From Paulownia fortunei (Eukaryota > Streptophyta > Magnoliopsida > Lamiales > Paulowniaceae), in contig CM033106.1 in the NCBI GenBank assembly GCA_019321725.1, forward strand, positions 17,830,551 to 17,894,550: a DNA stretch of 64,000 nucleotides. Direction: 5' to 3'. A program made the position numbers and the translations under genes. Shown piece by piece: positions 44,296 to 58,058 of this stretch. The stretch's first letter is position 1. Each line of letters opens with the position of its first letter. The notes below the pieces were generated by a model, which ran no database searches, was not told where the DNA came from, and saw only the letters and a program-made list of their open reading frames with translations.

Positions 44296-44949
44296 CTTGA
44301 TAGGAAGCATAACGTATGTAAATCTATATACGAGATGTTTCTTCACAAATGCAGGTATCGGTCTATTTTATCTAAAAAAGCATTAAAAACTGTAGAGAAG
44401 ATCGCATGAAGCACTAAAGATGTCTTCTTGGAGTACGGTTATGGAGAACTAAAGCTAGGATGTTACATCTAGCTTTTAGTCTAATGTAGATAACTTGAAG
44501 TCTATGTCTAGAATCGTGTTCATCCTAAATGGTGGGTGGCCAGCTAATAGGAGTTCCAAGCATGAGAGGACCATTGATTCCACCACCAAGGTTGAATACA
44601 TCGATGTGCACAATACTGCAAATAAAGGTGTTTAGATGATAAATTTCACCAAGGGTTGGAAGTAGTTCGATCAGTTGTTAATCTAGTATTAGTTAACTAT
44701 GATAACAACGAGGCAATTGTGCAAGCAAAATAGCCAAAATCTCATCATAGATCTAAGCATAATTAATATAGTGACATCATTTGATTTGGGTAATCATTGG
44801 TAGAGATGACTATATACTAGAAAGAGTTGCCTCAATAGAAAATTTAGCAGATCCACTAATTAGACCCCTAGGACAAATAGTATTCATAGGACATCTTGGG
44901 AACATGGGCCTAAGATACAGGGTAATTGGCTATAAGGCAAGTGGGAGAT
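44296..44949 (+). pseudogene. Copia RNase H and pol C-terminus
   Basis: Plus-strand blocks, with stops: FILNGGW near 44525, TTKVEYI near 44590, YDNNEAIVQAK-like near 44705, then a clean end ERVASIENLADPLIRPLGQ and GNMGLRYRVIGYKASGRL at 44820-44950, directly before the PPT and 3' LTR. Confidence 0.85.
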
Positions 44950-47900
44950 TGTTTAGTAGTGCTCGACGTTCCAAATAATAGTCGCTTCTATACTCTAGCG
45001 AATAGATAATCTTATTTGTAGTTTATTAACAAATTGCCATTTTTTTCTATTTAATTACATTTAAGCAATTAGATAAAGTTCCTAAACCATATATAGCTAT
45101 GGGGATGGTCGTTCATAAGATGGCGATCATGGAATATACTTTTATGGTTTTGTCTTAAATTAGTTCCAAATTGAGTGTTCAATAAGATGGGACATCGATA
45201 AGCTATTAGACTCGATCTCATGATGCATGCTTGAAAGGAGTAATCATCAGCGTGGTGATGCAAGTGCACGTGTGCAAGTGCTTGTTGGGGAACAAGTACA
45301 CTAAACACACCTATAGAAAATCTTCAATTAAAAATGTTGTTCATCGAATAAAATTTTTTCAGTTATGACAATGCATAAATTAGTCCTTTAACTTGAAGCA
45401 CCTTAGTAATCTTGTGCATGATATCATGCGCTTTGATGTACTTCCCAATTGAATGGAAATCATAAAGGGTTTACGTTGGGTGTATAATCTTCGTGTATGG
45501 AGGTTAATGAGTGGCCAATAAAAAATCCATCACCTATCTAGCAGAATAAGTGAATCTCTTATGCATTCCATGATCCTTGATTTAGAAGTCTTTGGCCAAA
45601 ATAGGATTAGTATTAGACAAGGGTTTTCAATTGATTCATAATGAATAAATGTGACTACAACTAGAATTATAATCAATACGTCAATTAAGGTTTCTACTAA
45701 TAATGAAAATCATAGACTTAATCAAGAGATTAACTGATGGAAGGACTGAACTTGTATGGTACTAATAATTAAAATAAGTGTAGTCAAGATGAACTGTTAG
45801 GAACTTCCCTTGACTTGTGAAGTTCTTGGAATTAAGGAGTTAATTCCAAGATGGATTAATTATTTGGATTAATTAATCTGAATATTTGTTAATTCACCAA
45901 GTTGCAAGAGTTGTAACCCTGCTGCTAGCTTAGTTATGAACCTAAGGGGTCACATACAAATCGAGATAGTCTGCTTCTAATTTAAATATAATCCAAGAAT
46001 TTAGATTAAGTTAATTAATAGAGATTAATTAACTTGAGCTAGAATTAATTTAAAGAGTTAAATTAATTCATCCAATTAAATAATATGATTATTTAATTAG
46101 ACTTAATTAAGATCAGGGGGTCGGGGAGAGTGTATTAGTTAATTAATTAGATCAATTAATTAAGATAGTGTATGATTAACTTTAGTTGTTAAATTAATTT
46201 ATCTAATTAAATAGTAGAATTATTTAATTGGGTCTAATTTGATTAAGTGTCCTTGATGGAACTAATTAAGTAATTGATTGATCAATTAATTAAGTTGGGC
46301 TTGTTTAATTGATGGGGATCAATTAAATTACTTAATTAATTGAAGTTCAAGCCCAAGGGTTAATAAGCTCATATGAGGGCCGTTAGAATATCTTGATTAG
46401 AAAGTCAAAGAATCCTAGTCAAAGATGGAAACAAGATAAGATAAGAAAGGAAGGAAATACATACCTAATTTGATTAGGTCTTGGAGAGAGAAATAAATAT
46501 TCTCTCTCTCACAAAAATGCGTAGGAACTTTGAGAAAGCTCCAAGACATCTTCTCTCTTCTCCTTATTCTTCCTTTTTGATTTTTTCTTGTTCCATCGAA
46601 AAGGTCCCATTCTTTTTTTTATTCAATTTAATTCTTCTATCACTAGTTGATTTAAGAATTAAACCGCACTCCCAAGTTTAGAATGGAAATAAAGAATTTG
46701 GATTCACTAGCAAGGATTCAAGATTCATGGACTTACTTGAGGTGTGAATACCGTTAGAGGGATAAAGCTTGGAATTCTTAGTGAATCAATTTAATCTGGG
46801 GCCACGATTTAAGTCATTAAAGTGAACTTCATCAATCGGAGTGCTCAACTATGTTAAATTCACGAGACTCTTATTTTTAATTAAATGAAGTATTTGAGTA
46901 TGAGTCAATTAATTGCTTCGAATTAGACAACATGTATTAAATAATTAATGCATGTTTAAATTTTTAAATTTTTGCTGCACTTTGTCCCGTGATTTTTCGA
47001 ATCCAACATCAAGCCCCAAGAATGGATTCATAGTTATTGAGCTAAATAGGATTTTGACTAACGACATATAGCCTAGGCTTAATCAAAATATTAGTTAATA
47101 AATGGACCTTACGTGCATGGTATTTGTAATCAGAATAGGTTTGCAACTTCACCTATATCTAGGTAGTCATGATGCATTGCTAGATGCTACCCATGACCTA
47201 TGAGTTCTTGTAATTAATGGGGTAATTTTAAAAGGACTAATTAATTGGAATAAATTAAATGTTCAATTAAAAGTTAAAAGAGTTGTAAGCCTACTGTTAG
47301 CTTATTGGTGAACCTGAGGGATCACACACAAACTTTGACAAGTCAATTTCTAACTTAGAAAATAAATCCAAGTGTTTGGTTGGGACTTAAATTAATTTAA
47401 ATGTTCATAATTTAATTAATTATGGGATCAACTAATTGGACCTAATTGGATTAGGCAACTCAATTAAAACATCTAATCAAATTGATTGGATCACTTAGTT
47501 AAGATGAGCCTACTTAATTTGTAGGGTAAATTAGTTTAATTGATTGGATCAATTAAACTAAAGCCTAAATAATTAATTGAGCCTAGTTCTATTAGTTGTG
47601 GGGCTTGAAGGAAGCCCAATAGAAAATTGGATAGGGAATTCGATTCCTAGAGAAAATTGAAATTACATTGGGAATCCAATTTCTAGAGGCAATAGGGAAA
47701 AACAAATGTCCTTATTATATAAGGAAACTTCCCAATAAAGGTGGAGATAGGAAAAAAGGAGAGTCTCACATGGAAGGGACTTGAGGGTACCTTTTCATAA
47801 ACCATTTTTGGACTTTTTCTAAGGGATATTCACAGTAGATTTTCTATTGCTAATTAATGTGAGAACACACCCAAAAATCTACTCTCTCGCATGAAGAAAT

Positions 47901-48078
47901 CATTTCTTCATGCCCCAAGAAAAACACCTTTCTTTTATCTTCATCATCCATTAGTTCACTAGCCCTTTCACCTACTTTAATTCTTGACTCAATGTATTCA
48001 TATTCCAAACATTGTTCTAGGATAAAATCATGGTATCAAAAAACTAATATCATAGGATTCGGGTATGAGTGGGCATCT

Positions 48079-51000
48079 AATAAGCTCATAATTTTGATAC
48101 ACTTAATACATAATGTGTGATATTTTGCTATATGATTTGGTGAATTAGTGCACGTGGTTTTGATAAATTTTGTGAAGGTACACCCGTTGAGGTGATTGGT
48201 GAAAAAAGAGAAAAAAATGATTAAAAAGTGGAGAAAGAGACTCATGTTGCTGCTCCAACTATGAATTGAAGACAAAACATTAGCGCCAAGGAGCCATTTC
48301 TTGCACCAAGGTGCCAAAAAGGAGGCAGCAGTGATGTGGCGCCTATTTCAAAGCCACAATGCTAAATTGGATTAAAATTAGTATAGGAGTCTAGAAAGCT
48401 CTATGTTGCAATACTGGATATTTGTGTCATGGCATCATGAGCGAAGAATTTTCGCACCGCCACCCCTAATTTTCAAGTTGCAATTCTAGTTTTGCTAAAC
48501 AGAATGTTTGGCACCACTACACTAGTTTCTAGTTCTGAAAGGCTAAGTTGCATAAAAAAATTTGATTTTTATTTTGGCTGTGACAAGTGGTGTGAAATCA
48601 TATTTTTTTGCATATATTTGATTATTCTCATATACTATATACATAATCACACACTTTATTAGATAGACACTGATATCCTCATATTTATATACAACACACA
48701 CTTTTCCATACATATTTCTCACGCATTCTATATAAAATTCCGCACACTCATTCAAGAAAGCTGAAATTGACATCAAGAGGAGGAGGAATCTACATTGGGC
48801 TTGGAGGATTAAATGAAGAATTGAAGAATCCATGCTTGTCATTGGATTTCAAGAGCTACAGTTGTAATTTTTTTTTTTTTTTTGTTTCCTTCTATTTTTT
48901 TTAACTTGTTAAAATAGTGAAGACCCTGTTAGAGTAAGATGCCCAGTACCCCAATTGGATTGGGTGTATTATACTTTTTTCTTTTGTAAAATAGTCCCAA
49001 GCCACACAATAACGAAACTTTCGTATGTTATTAGGAATCATATTAGTAAAATGGCACTTTCTTTTTCTTATATCTTGCATTTTCTTTATTTGCATTACAT
49101 AATGTCCTTTGACCAAATTTAGCTACGGGGCATGGTCCCACATATGATGGTAATCTAGAACATGCCTCTAAGGATTTGGCCTTAAATAAGTTTCGAGTCA
49201 AATGCTTTTTGAGATAGGACACCAAATAGCCCAATAAGATTTGTGCACACGATGCATGCTTGTAAGACGAGGATCTCTCATTCCATAGGCATTAGCGTAG
49301 TGACGTAAGTGCATGTAAATGGGTTCTTATTAGAGAACAAGTACACTGAACTAACTTGCCAGAAATTTTTAGTTGGAAAATTTATTTATTGAATTAAGAG
49401 TCTCTATGTTATGATAGTGTGCAACCAATCCTTTGATTTGAGGCACCATAGTAATTTTGTACGTGACATGTCTTACTTTGATGCATTCTTTGATTGCCTG
49501 ACAATCACAAAGGGATTACATTGGGTATTATATCTACAAGTATAAAGGTTAATGAGTGGCCAACAAAGGATCTGTCACTTGTCTGGTAGAACAAGTGCAT
49601 CTTCTATGTTTTCATAGTTCATGACTCTAAAATCCTTGGCCAAGGTATGGCGAGTGTCAGAAAAAAATTCTAACGATTCATCAAAAGTCACTAGAATTGA
49701 AAATAGAATCATAGTTATTGAGTCGATCAGGGTCTCGGTTGTTATTCGTACCCTAGATTCAATCAGGAGATTAGTTAACAGAAGGACCTTACGTGCATGG
49801 TATTCATAATTGTAATAGGCTCACTTGCTATTTCACCTAAGACTAGTTTGTCATGATTACTTGCTAGATATTTTCATGGATAGTGAGGTTCTTGGAATTC
49901 AAGAGTTAATTTCGAGTGGAATAATTAATTAGATTAGTTACTCAGAATAATTGTTATTCATAAGTTGCAAATATTGCAAGCCCACTACTAGCTTAGTAAT
50001 GAACCTAAAGGGTCACACATAATTTGGAATGAATAATCTCTAGTCTAAGATTTATCCAAAGAGTTGGATATAATTAATTAATTAATTAATGGGATTAAAT
50101 AATTGAGAATTAAATTAATTCAAATTGGTTGAATTAATTATCCAATTAAGTAATAAGATTATTTAATTGGACCAAATAAAGATTGGGAATTCAATTTGGC
50201 GTGAATTAATTAATTGATTGGATCAATTGATTTAACTTGGGCTAATTAATTAATTGGATTAATTAATGTGCTTGATGAAGTCCAAGCCCAACTTAAAATG
50301 GCTCATTAGTAGAATTCCACTTAGAATATTAGAAGAAATAAATTAAATAGGAAAAATGATTTTTTTTATTTAATTGAAAGTCGGATTTATGGGATAGGTT
50401 CAATAAATGTGGAGGAGAGAAGGAGCCAAAATTTAGAGACCAATTTTGGCCAATTTTTTTACCACTAAAGGTAAAGGGAGAAGGAATTTTAGATTGACGT
50501 AGATTTGGTTTGTTAGGAAAGTAAGACTTTCCAAACAACCAATTCCACATGTGAGGCTTATATTAGGTTTAACCTAATTTTTGTAGTCTCTATTAAAATA
50601 GAAAATTGAAGACAAAAATCCCTCATTTCCACTCTAAAAAATTCGGCCATGGCAAGAAAAAGAAAAATGTTTTCTTTCTTCTCTCTTCTCCTCTCCTTTT
50701 CTCTTCAATATCCAAGTATATTGTTCTTCTTTCACTAGTTCGATTAAAAATAATCATTATAAACACTTAATCTTTGGTTCCACCGATTGGATTAAAGATT
50801 AGTGCATACTCTTTTCTAGGCTTAAAAAGAAAACACAGAACATTAGCAAGTTTTTTATTTTTAGTTATTCTAGTCTAAGGTGTGGACTTCTTTAGAGGGG
50901 GGACATGTGTACTCCTTGGTGAAGCTTTACAATAATCCAACAATTGATTGCCTCAAGCATTGCATTAAATTAGAGAGTTCAGAAAGGGTAATGAATTACA

Positions 51001-52062
51001 ACACTTTCTTAATTTATATTCTATTTATTAAACTGTTAATAACGTCGATCGTTAAAATCACTGTGAAATCAGGGGTTGCAATAAATGTTGTTGCATGTTT
51101 TATTTTAAAAAATTTAATTTTTGTTGTGCTTACCCCCTAGGTTATAGAAAACTCAACAAACCCTTAATTATTTCAATATGAGTTAAATTTCTTTTTGCTA
51201 AGACTTGGAAAGCCAAATTTATGCAATTATGAATTAATTACTTGATTATGATTGTATGTTGTTTAAATTGTGATGAGTATGTATTATGTTCTTAATTCTT
51301 TTTGAACTTTAGCTAGCTTTGAATTGATCTTTATTGTTGTGATTGAGATCGAGAGGTACTATTGTAACAAGTTCTTGTATAATGCATGTCATGGACTAGT
51401 ATATATAGAGATATATGAATTGGTACATGCAGTAGTGGTAGACATAACTTGGTTATCTTGAAAGCTAGTGAAACTCATAAAGTTTATTATACCTTTATTG
51501 GATTAACTGACATTGAGATATAGTAGGTTGCCATTTATTGGTAGAGTCAGCATATCTCGATAGAGAATATCGAGTACAATAAAAAATCCCAATGTCATAG
51601 AATTCAATCATCCTCCTAACCATAATTTGTTGAGATTTGTAATGAAATAGTTTGGCAACCCAAAGCTTTGACCCTTTCTTCCTTGATTTCAAGTTTGTGC
51701 ATTTCTTAGTTTTTGATTTTGCATTGTTAGATAGTTTAATCAAGTTTCAAACATTCACACAACATTTGATTGGTTCAATATAGTTAAAAACTCACAATTC
51801 AATAATTATATACATACTTTCTTAAGATACGACAACCCACACCTCACACACATATAACTTACAACTAGTACACTTTCTAGTTTGTGTTGCATAACACACA
51901 CACCAAATTTTTTGCTCTATTGTTGGAGTGTGTTCTTATAATATTGAATCTTGATTCATCTAACTGTAGTTTAACCCTTTATTTTCTTTATTCTAGTTTA
52001 CTTTGGTTTCTTTGTTTTGTTTTGTTTTGTTTTTTTTTGGGAGGGGGGGGTTGCATCAGTTC
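48079..52062 (+). repeat. Athila LTR and leader, interrupted by a copia solo LTR
   Basis: TAATAAGCTCATAATTTTGA at 48079 resembles the TGATAAG... start of Athila/Tat LTRs. GCGCCAAGGAGCC near 48281 and a poly-T tract at 48867-48884 follow, then the copia solo LTR at 48927-51158. From 51164 non-coding sequence continues to a TTTTG repeat and G-run (52017-52050) just before gag. The LTR-leader boundary and PBS were not found. Confidence 0.5.
48927..51158 (+). mobile_element. Copia solo LTR, 2.2 kb
   Basis: It starts TGTTAGAGTAAGATGCCC and ends AAACTCAACA, of the same length class as the 6487 LTR without its nested copy. Flanks are gaccc (48922-48926) and aaccc (51159-51163), a TSD with one mismatch. 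It contains the full set of family landmarks and no internal region. Confidence 0.88.
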
Positions 52063-53345
52063 ATGACCCGATCTATTTGCCGGGAACTTGTGCTATACAA
52101 CCCAAAAATTGAAAGAACCTTTCACCACTTGTTAAACAAAACAAAGGAAAGAATAGCAGACAATAAGCAAGATGCAAACAACCATTCTTTATTGGATTAT
52201 GCTAACCCATCCGCCAATAGTACCATGTTGAGCATTTGGAGGCCGATCATTCAAGCAAACACGTTCAAGATCAAACTGCCATCATTCAAATGATTCCAAC
52301 ATAATTCAATTCGATGGTGTACGAAGTGATAATCCCAATGTGCACATTGCAAATTTTCTGGAAATTTACGATACCTTCAAACACAACGATGATGAATAAG
52401 GTTATACAGTTGAGGCTCTTCCTTTTCTCTTTAAGAGATAAGGCTAAGTGTTGGTTGAATTCATTATTCCCCAATTCAATCACTACTTAGGATGCAATGG
52501 CTCATAGTTTTCTAGCTAAGTAGTTTACCCCTTCAAAAACTACTAAGATGTGTAATGATATATGTACTTTCATGCAGTTTGAAATGATGACATTGTACAA
52601 GTCTTGGAACAATTCATGCATATGCTAAGAAAATGCTCACAACATGGCCTTCCAATGTGGTTACAGGTATAAAATATTTTATAATGGTTTATCTTCTACT
52701 AATCATTCAACGATTAATACAATGATAGGGGATACCATTATGAGGAAAATATTGAAGAGGCTTATGATTTATTGGAGAAAATTACTTCAACTAGTTATGA
52801 ATAGAATTGATAATACCATTAGAAAAGGCAGGTCGGGGTACATAATGTGGATTACCTTACAGCTCTCGCTGCTTAAATTGAGGCACTCAACATAAAGATT
52901 GACAACATGAGTGCCTAAGCACTGAAAGTGCATAGCATTATTTGTGAGTTGTGTGTAGGAGGCCACTTTAGCAAGGAATGTCAAGTAGGAAGTCCCTTTT
53001 CTCAATCATCCAAGCAAGCCAATTTTATGGGAACTTTCATATTCTACAAGGCAACCCTTATTCTAACACACACCTCTGGATGATGAAACCACCCCAACTT
53101 TGAATAGAGTAACAATCAAAACATGGTGAAGCCACCACCACTCGGATTCACACCACAAGAGAAGAAGCCAAGTTTGGAAGACCTCATGACCAAGTTCATA
53201 TCAATCTCTAAGACCCATTTCCAAAATCAAGAGGCATTAATTCTCAATTTGGGGACTCAAGTGGGGAAACTATCTAGTATGATATTTGGGAGAACTAAAG
53301 GTGCACTTCCAAGTGACACTGGAAAGAATCCTTAAGAGCATGTGG
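52063..53345 (+). pseudogene. Athila Gag
   Basis: ATG at 52063 starts MTRSICRELVLYNP; the frame holds NPSANSTMLSIWRPIIQANT before a stop at 52291. Homology continues in shifting frames through SITTxDAM-like and CSQHGLP-like segments. The zinc knuckle CELCVGGHFSKEC lies near 52950. The frame 53123-53335 (MVKPPPLGFTPQEKKPSLED, ILNLGTQVGKLSSM, GALPSDTGKNP) is the conserved Athila Gag end. Confidence 0.85.
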
Positions 53346-53479
53346 AGGCAATCACCTGAGGTGTGGTAAGCAAGTGGATAGTCAAATGAAGGTTGATAAT
53401 TAAGTGAAGGAGGACAATTCTATTGCCGAACAAAACATTTCATCTACACTAGTTGTTCCACCTGAGGTGATAAGTATCT

Positions 53480-54100
53480 TTTTCCCTTTTCCTTTAGCTT
53501 TGAAAAAGTTAAATTGGACATGCTACTTGCTAAGTTTTGAGACATTTTAAAAAACTTACATATTAATATCCCATTTGTTGATGTTTTGCTTCAAATGTCT
53601 ACTTATATAAAATTCTTGAAAGAAAGTTGTCCAATAAAAGAAAATTAGAGAATCATGGGCCAGTAAACTTAATCAAAGAGTGTTCAACGATTGTTCAAAA
53701 CAAACTTCCTCTAAAGCTCAAAGACCTAGGAAGTTTTTTATACCATGCACTATTGGTTTAATTTTTTTTCTCTAACATTTCTATGTGATTTAGGGGCAAG
53801 TATTAATCTCATACCTATGATTATTTTTAGAAAGCTTGAACTTAGAGAACCAAAGTCAACCATGGTGTCCTTGTAGCTAGCTTATCAGTTCACTAAGTAA
53901 CTACGAGGTATTATTGAGCACGTTCTAGTAAAGGTAGATAAGTTTATATTCCCTTTCAATTTTCTTATTTTAAACATGGGGAAGAATGTGGATATATCTC
54001 TCATTCCTGGTAGACCTTTTCTAGCTATGGGTAAAAATCTGATTGGTGTTCAATTTGAAAGGTTGATATATAGGGCTGGGGAGGAATAAGTCATTTTAAA
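53480..54100 (+). pseudogene. Athila aspartic protease region
   Basis: Near 53785 the plus strand reads FLCDLGASINLIPMIIFRKL, the Athila protease active site (CDLGAS, with catalytic Asp). It is followed by GIIEHVLVKVDKFIFPFNFL, then GRPFLAMGKNLIGVQ near 54015. Stops occur, and the preceding segment (53480-53760) is degraded. Confidence 0.85.
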
Positions 54101-54439
54101 TATTTTTAAGGCCATGAAACATACGGTTGATAAGCATATGAGTTAAAGAATTGAGCATTTGATTAATTGTCTCTTGAAATTTTGCAAGAAAATTGGTTCA
54201 AGAATGAATTAGATCCATGCATGGTGAATTCAAATGAGAGAGAGGTGGAGGATGAAAGGATGATGGTAATCTTTGTAAGTCTTGATATGCCAATCCACCT
54301 TACAAGAAGAGTGGTCGACCAAAATTTGAGGTTTTGGATAAGCCTCCTCCTACTAGACAAAGGCCATCATCTATTGAGGAGCTTCCAACTCTTAAACTCT
54401 AACCTTTCCATCTCCTTTAAAATATGTTTACCTTGATAA

Positions 54440-54635
54440 ATCCAATTTATTACTAGTAATCATTTCCTTTTCTTTAACAGGTGAGATGGAGAACAAGCTT
54501 CTAAGAGTTCTAAGAGAATATAAGAAAGCATTAGGATAGAAGATAGCTGACATTAAAGGAATTTGCCCTTCCATTTGCATGCACAAATACTTTTGGAGGA
54601 AAACAACATACCATTGATATAGCCACAAAGGATGA
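54440..54635 (+). pseudogene. Athila RT start
   Basis: The plus strand reads NKLLRVLREYKKALG, stop, KIADIKGICPSICMHK, matching the GWxIADIKGISPSxCMHKI block that opens Athila RT. It is truncated at the copia LTR. 54101-54440 is decayed spacer. Confidence 0.85.
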
Positions 54636-56690
54636 TGTAAAAGATAGTAAGTTTAGAAATAATATTTTTCAAATATAGGCAAATTTCTTTATATTTAATT
54701 ATATTTTGTAATTAGATAAAGTCCCTATACCAAAACTTAGCTACGAGGTATGGTCACCCATAAGATGGTGATCATGGAATATGCCTCTATGGATTTGATC
54801 TTAAATCTATTTTGAGTTGAAAGCTTTTTGAGATAGGATATCGAATTGCCCAATAGACTCGCACATACGATGCATACTTGTATGAGGTGGATGTCTCACT
54901 CTATAGATATTGGCGCAGTGATGCTAGTACATGTATGTAGGTTCTTGTTAGGGAACAAGTACACTGAACAGACCTACTGAAAATTCTTAATTGGAAACTT
55001 GTTTGTTAAACTAAGAATTTCCATGTTACGATAGTACATAATTAGTCTTTAGACTTGAGGCACCATGGTAGTCTATACATGTCGTATTCCATTTTATTAT
55101 CTGATTGCTTGAAAATCACATAGGAGGTATGTTGGATGTTGCATTGATATGTATGGAGGTTAATAAGTGGCCAACAAAGGATCCATCACTTGTTTGGCAG
55201 AACAAGTGAATCTCCTGTATTTTCATAATTCATGACTTAAAAGTTTTTGGTCAAGGTAGGATGAATGTTAGATGGGGTTTTTCTAACGATTCATCATGAG
55301 TCATTGAAACTTGAAATGGAATCATAATTATTGAGCAATTAAGGTTTCAACTATTAATTCATACCCTAGAGTCAATTGAGAGATTTGTTTATGGAAGGAA
55401 TTTACATGTGTGATACTCGTAATTGAAATAAGTTCACTCGCTATTTTACCTAAGTTTAGGTAGTCATGATACACTTGTTAGGTGTTTCCCATGACTTGTG
55501 AGTTTCTTGAAATTAAGGAGTTAATTTTAAGCGGATTAATCAATCAAAATAATTATTATTATTCATAAGTGCTGTTAGCTTCGTTGTGAACCTAAAGGGT
55601 CACACACAATTTGAGATGGAATATTTCTAACTTAGGAATTGATCCAAGGAGTTGGATCCAATTAATTAATGGAGATTAATTAATTGAAGCTTAAATTAAT
55701 TCAATGAGTTGAGTTAATTATTCAATTAAATAAATAAATTATTTAATTGGACCTAATAAGACTAGGGAGCCTAATTGAAGTGAAATAATTATTTGATTTG
55801 ATCAAATTAATTGTGTAGTCCATAAAATAATTTAATTTTTAATTAATTTACCCAATTAAATAATTAGATTATTTATTGGGCCTAATTTGATTAGGTCGGC
55901 TGGATGGAATTAATTGATTAGATTTGGGCTAAGAAAATTAATTGGAATAATTGTGGAATCTTTTTTTAAAATCCAAGTCTAATTCAAAGATGCTCATTAG
56001 GAGAGGCCTATGGAGGTTGTTGAAAAATGATGAATACTTAAGAGTTTGGAATTCTTTGGAGACCCTAAATATCTTTGGAAGATATGAAGGGATAGAGTTG
56101 GAGATTTTTGGGTAAATCAAAATACCTCTCAATCAATCAAAAGGAGACCAAAAATTCCAAGAGTGGGACTCTTGGAATTTTTAAGTCCCCTATTTATACA
56201 CTAAGGGCCAAAAATTAGAGGACAATTTTAGTCCTTCAATTTTCAGCCATAGTGCTTATAGAGGGAGAAAAAATATTTTCTCCTCCATCCTTTGTTCTAC
56301 CAAAATTCCATCCATTTTATTTTAAGTATTAATTCTTTTATACAAGTTGATAACAAGAAGTAATATTCTCTATACACACTCCATAAACTAGGTTAGAAAA
56401 TAAATCAGAATTGCTAGTGAAATTCTGATTTTGAGTTCTTGCTCAAAGTGTGGATAACTTTAGAGGGGAGATGCTTGAATCCTTATGGATTGAATTCATA
56501 AAAGAGAATCCCTATGATAGTCAGAGTGCATAAAAAGTATAAATCAAAACTTTAATTATTTTATTACATTGTTGGAAATTGTGAGATCGTTAAAAATCAC
56601 ATCTAATCCGGGATATTGTTGTAATTATTATGACATGATGTTTTTTTTTATTTTTTATTGCACGTACCATGGGATCAAGCAAACCTAATA
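54636..56690 (+). repeat. Copia 5' LTR
   Basis: About 2055 bp, close to the 2059-bp LTR at 44950-47008. It begins around TGTAAAAGATAGTAAG (start uncertain by a few bases) and ends AAACCTAATA one base before the PBS. It has a TATA-like CTATTTATACAC near 56208. Confidence 0.82.
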
Positions 56691-56691
56691 G

Positions 56692-56708
56692 TGGTATCAG
56701 AGCCATGG
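56692..56708 (+). promoter_or_regulatory. Primer binding site, initiator tRNA-Met
   Basis: TGGTATCAGAGCCATGG immediately follows the LTR. It is a full match to the copia iMet PBS. Confidence 0.88.
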
Positions 56709-58058
56709 TTTATGCAATTCCAATCGAATTCGATTTATGCCTGTGAATTTAACTGTTAAATTCTAATTAATTTATTGTATTTCTCATTGGGATAAAAGGA
56801 TTCTGCAATTTTATTTAACTATTAAATAAGTGAAACGATGCAAAAACATGCAAGGTGGATGTGCATGCAAACGTTACATGCATAGGCCAAGCCTGCGTAC
56901 GTCGGGTGTGCACGCTGCCCACGCACAAGGCACACACACTGGGTGCATGATGCGTTGGAGATGTTGGGCATCCACATCGTGTTAAATCACAAAATTCAAT
57001 TTTTTATTTTTTAATTAAAGTGTTAATTTTAAATTTTTAAAAAAGGGGTTTTTCTTGAAAAATTGAGATTTTATCCCAAGTTATGAAATTATAAGTTAAT
57101 TGGATGGTAAATTTATATGATTCAATAAATTCATGTGATGTATTTATTAGTATGTATGGGATGATCATGGAGCCTTTTGGACCAATGTGATTGGATTTAT
57201 TTATCTTTTGATTTTTGAAATAGGGCCTCCGATATTTTTTGAAATGAGAGTAGAATAGGGTGAGGTTTTTTTTTTGTGTGTTTTGGTGGACATGAAGGAC
57301 TAAGATGAAGAATCAAGAGAAGACCCATGAATGTATGGGATATATTCATGTAATAAAAATTAATTTCTATTTCCATTTTATTACCTTTAGATTGACCTAG
57401 ATCCACTTTTGGCTTAAATAGATCGCATGGGTTTTGCCCATGATCATCCAAATTATGTATGTATTAGATGCAATCATAAGGTTTATTTATTGTTTTCAAT
57501 TGGTATGCTTGCCGTCAATTAAATACAAACACATTAAATAAACTAAGATTAAAATTGATGAGGTCTTGGTTAAAATAAATACCTCACTTGAATTAAAAAT
57601 CAAGTAAAGGAATTTTTGAATTATGATTTCAAGCTTGGACCCAATAATCCATGCCTACCATCAAAAATAGTTGTCATGATGATGCTACCTTACTTTGTCA
57701 TTGACCATGAGTTGTGGAATGACTCTGTAATGGAAAGCTGTGATCTCTACTAAATATGGTGATGCCCATAGGATGGACTCATCTGTACAGTGACCATGAG
57801 TCGTGGACGTTTTGATGCTCTATCTACATGGAGGTTTGATGTGTCTTGCTTGACACTTAGTACCATATGAGCTCAATCATTAAAAATTAACTACTTTCAA
57901 TATGTTTTATGGGTTCATATAATTGTGGCATACGATATATTGATTGGGCCTCAAGCCCATAGAAAACAAGATTTCTCGAATTGTCATTAGGGGTGATGGA
58001 ATTCAAATAAAATAGACTTCTAATTTTCTACCTCGTTTAGATTTGTAGATTATCAATA
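56709..58058 (+). other. Copia untranslated leader, 1.35 kb
   Basis: No coding frame is recognised. It includes the block rich in GTGCATGC, CACACAC and GCGT words at 56840-56960 that parallels the GC island at 11191-11335, then sequence homologous to 11500-11830. Confidence 0.65.

Larger units (their letters stand above)
42982..47008 (+). mobile_element. Nested Ty1/copia element, internally deleted
   Basis: 5' LTR piece (42982-43619), a gypsy LTR fragment (43620-44295), the end of pol (44296-44949), a PPT (AAGGCAAGTGGGAGA, 44934-44948) and a complete 3' LTR (44950-47008, 2059 bp, TGTTTAG...ATCCAACA). TSD tcaag lies at 42977-42981 and 47009-47013. PBS, gag, protease, integrase and RT are gone. 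Confidence 0.85.
42414..48060 (+). repeat. Outer copia LTR split by a nested copia element
   Basis: 42414-42981 and 47014-48060 form one truncated LTR of the long copia family: the left part ends TTCATCATGGAGTCAAG and the right part resumes at CCAAGAATGGATTCATAGTT, which are contiguous in other copies. The nested element at 42982-47008 is flanked by tcaag. Both outer LTR ends are missing or unclear. Confidence 0.8.

Noticed and set aside
54163..54436. Opposing frames of 65 and 89 codons
   Set aside because: They fall in the Athila protease-RT spacer and have no recognisable motif.
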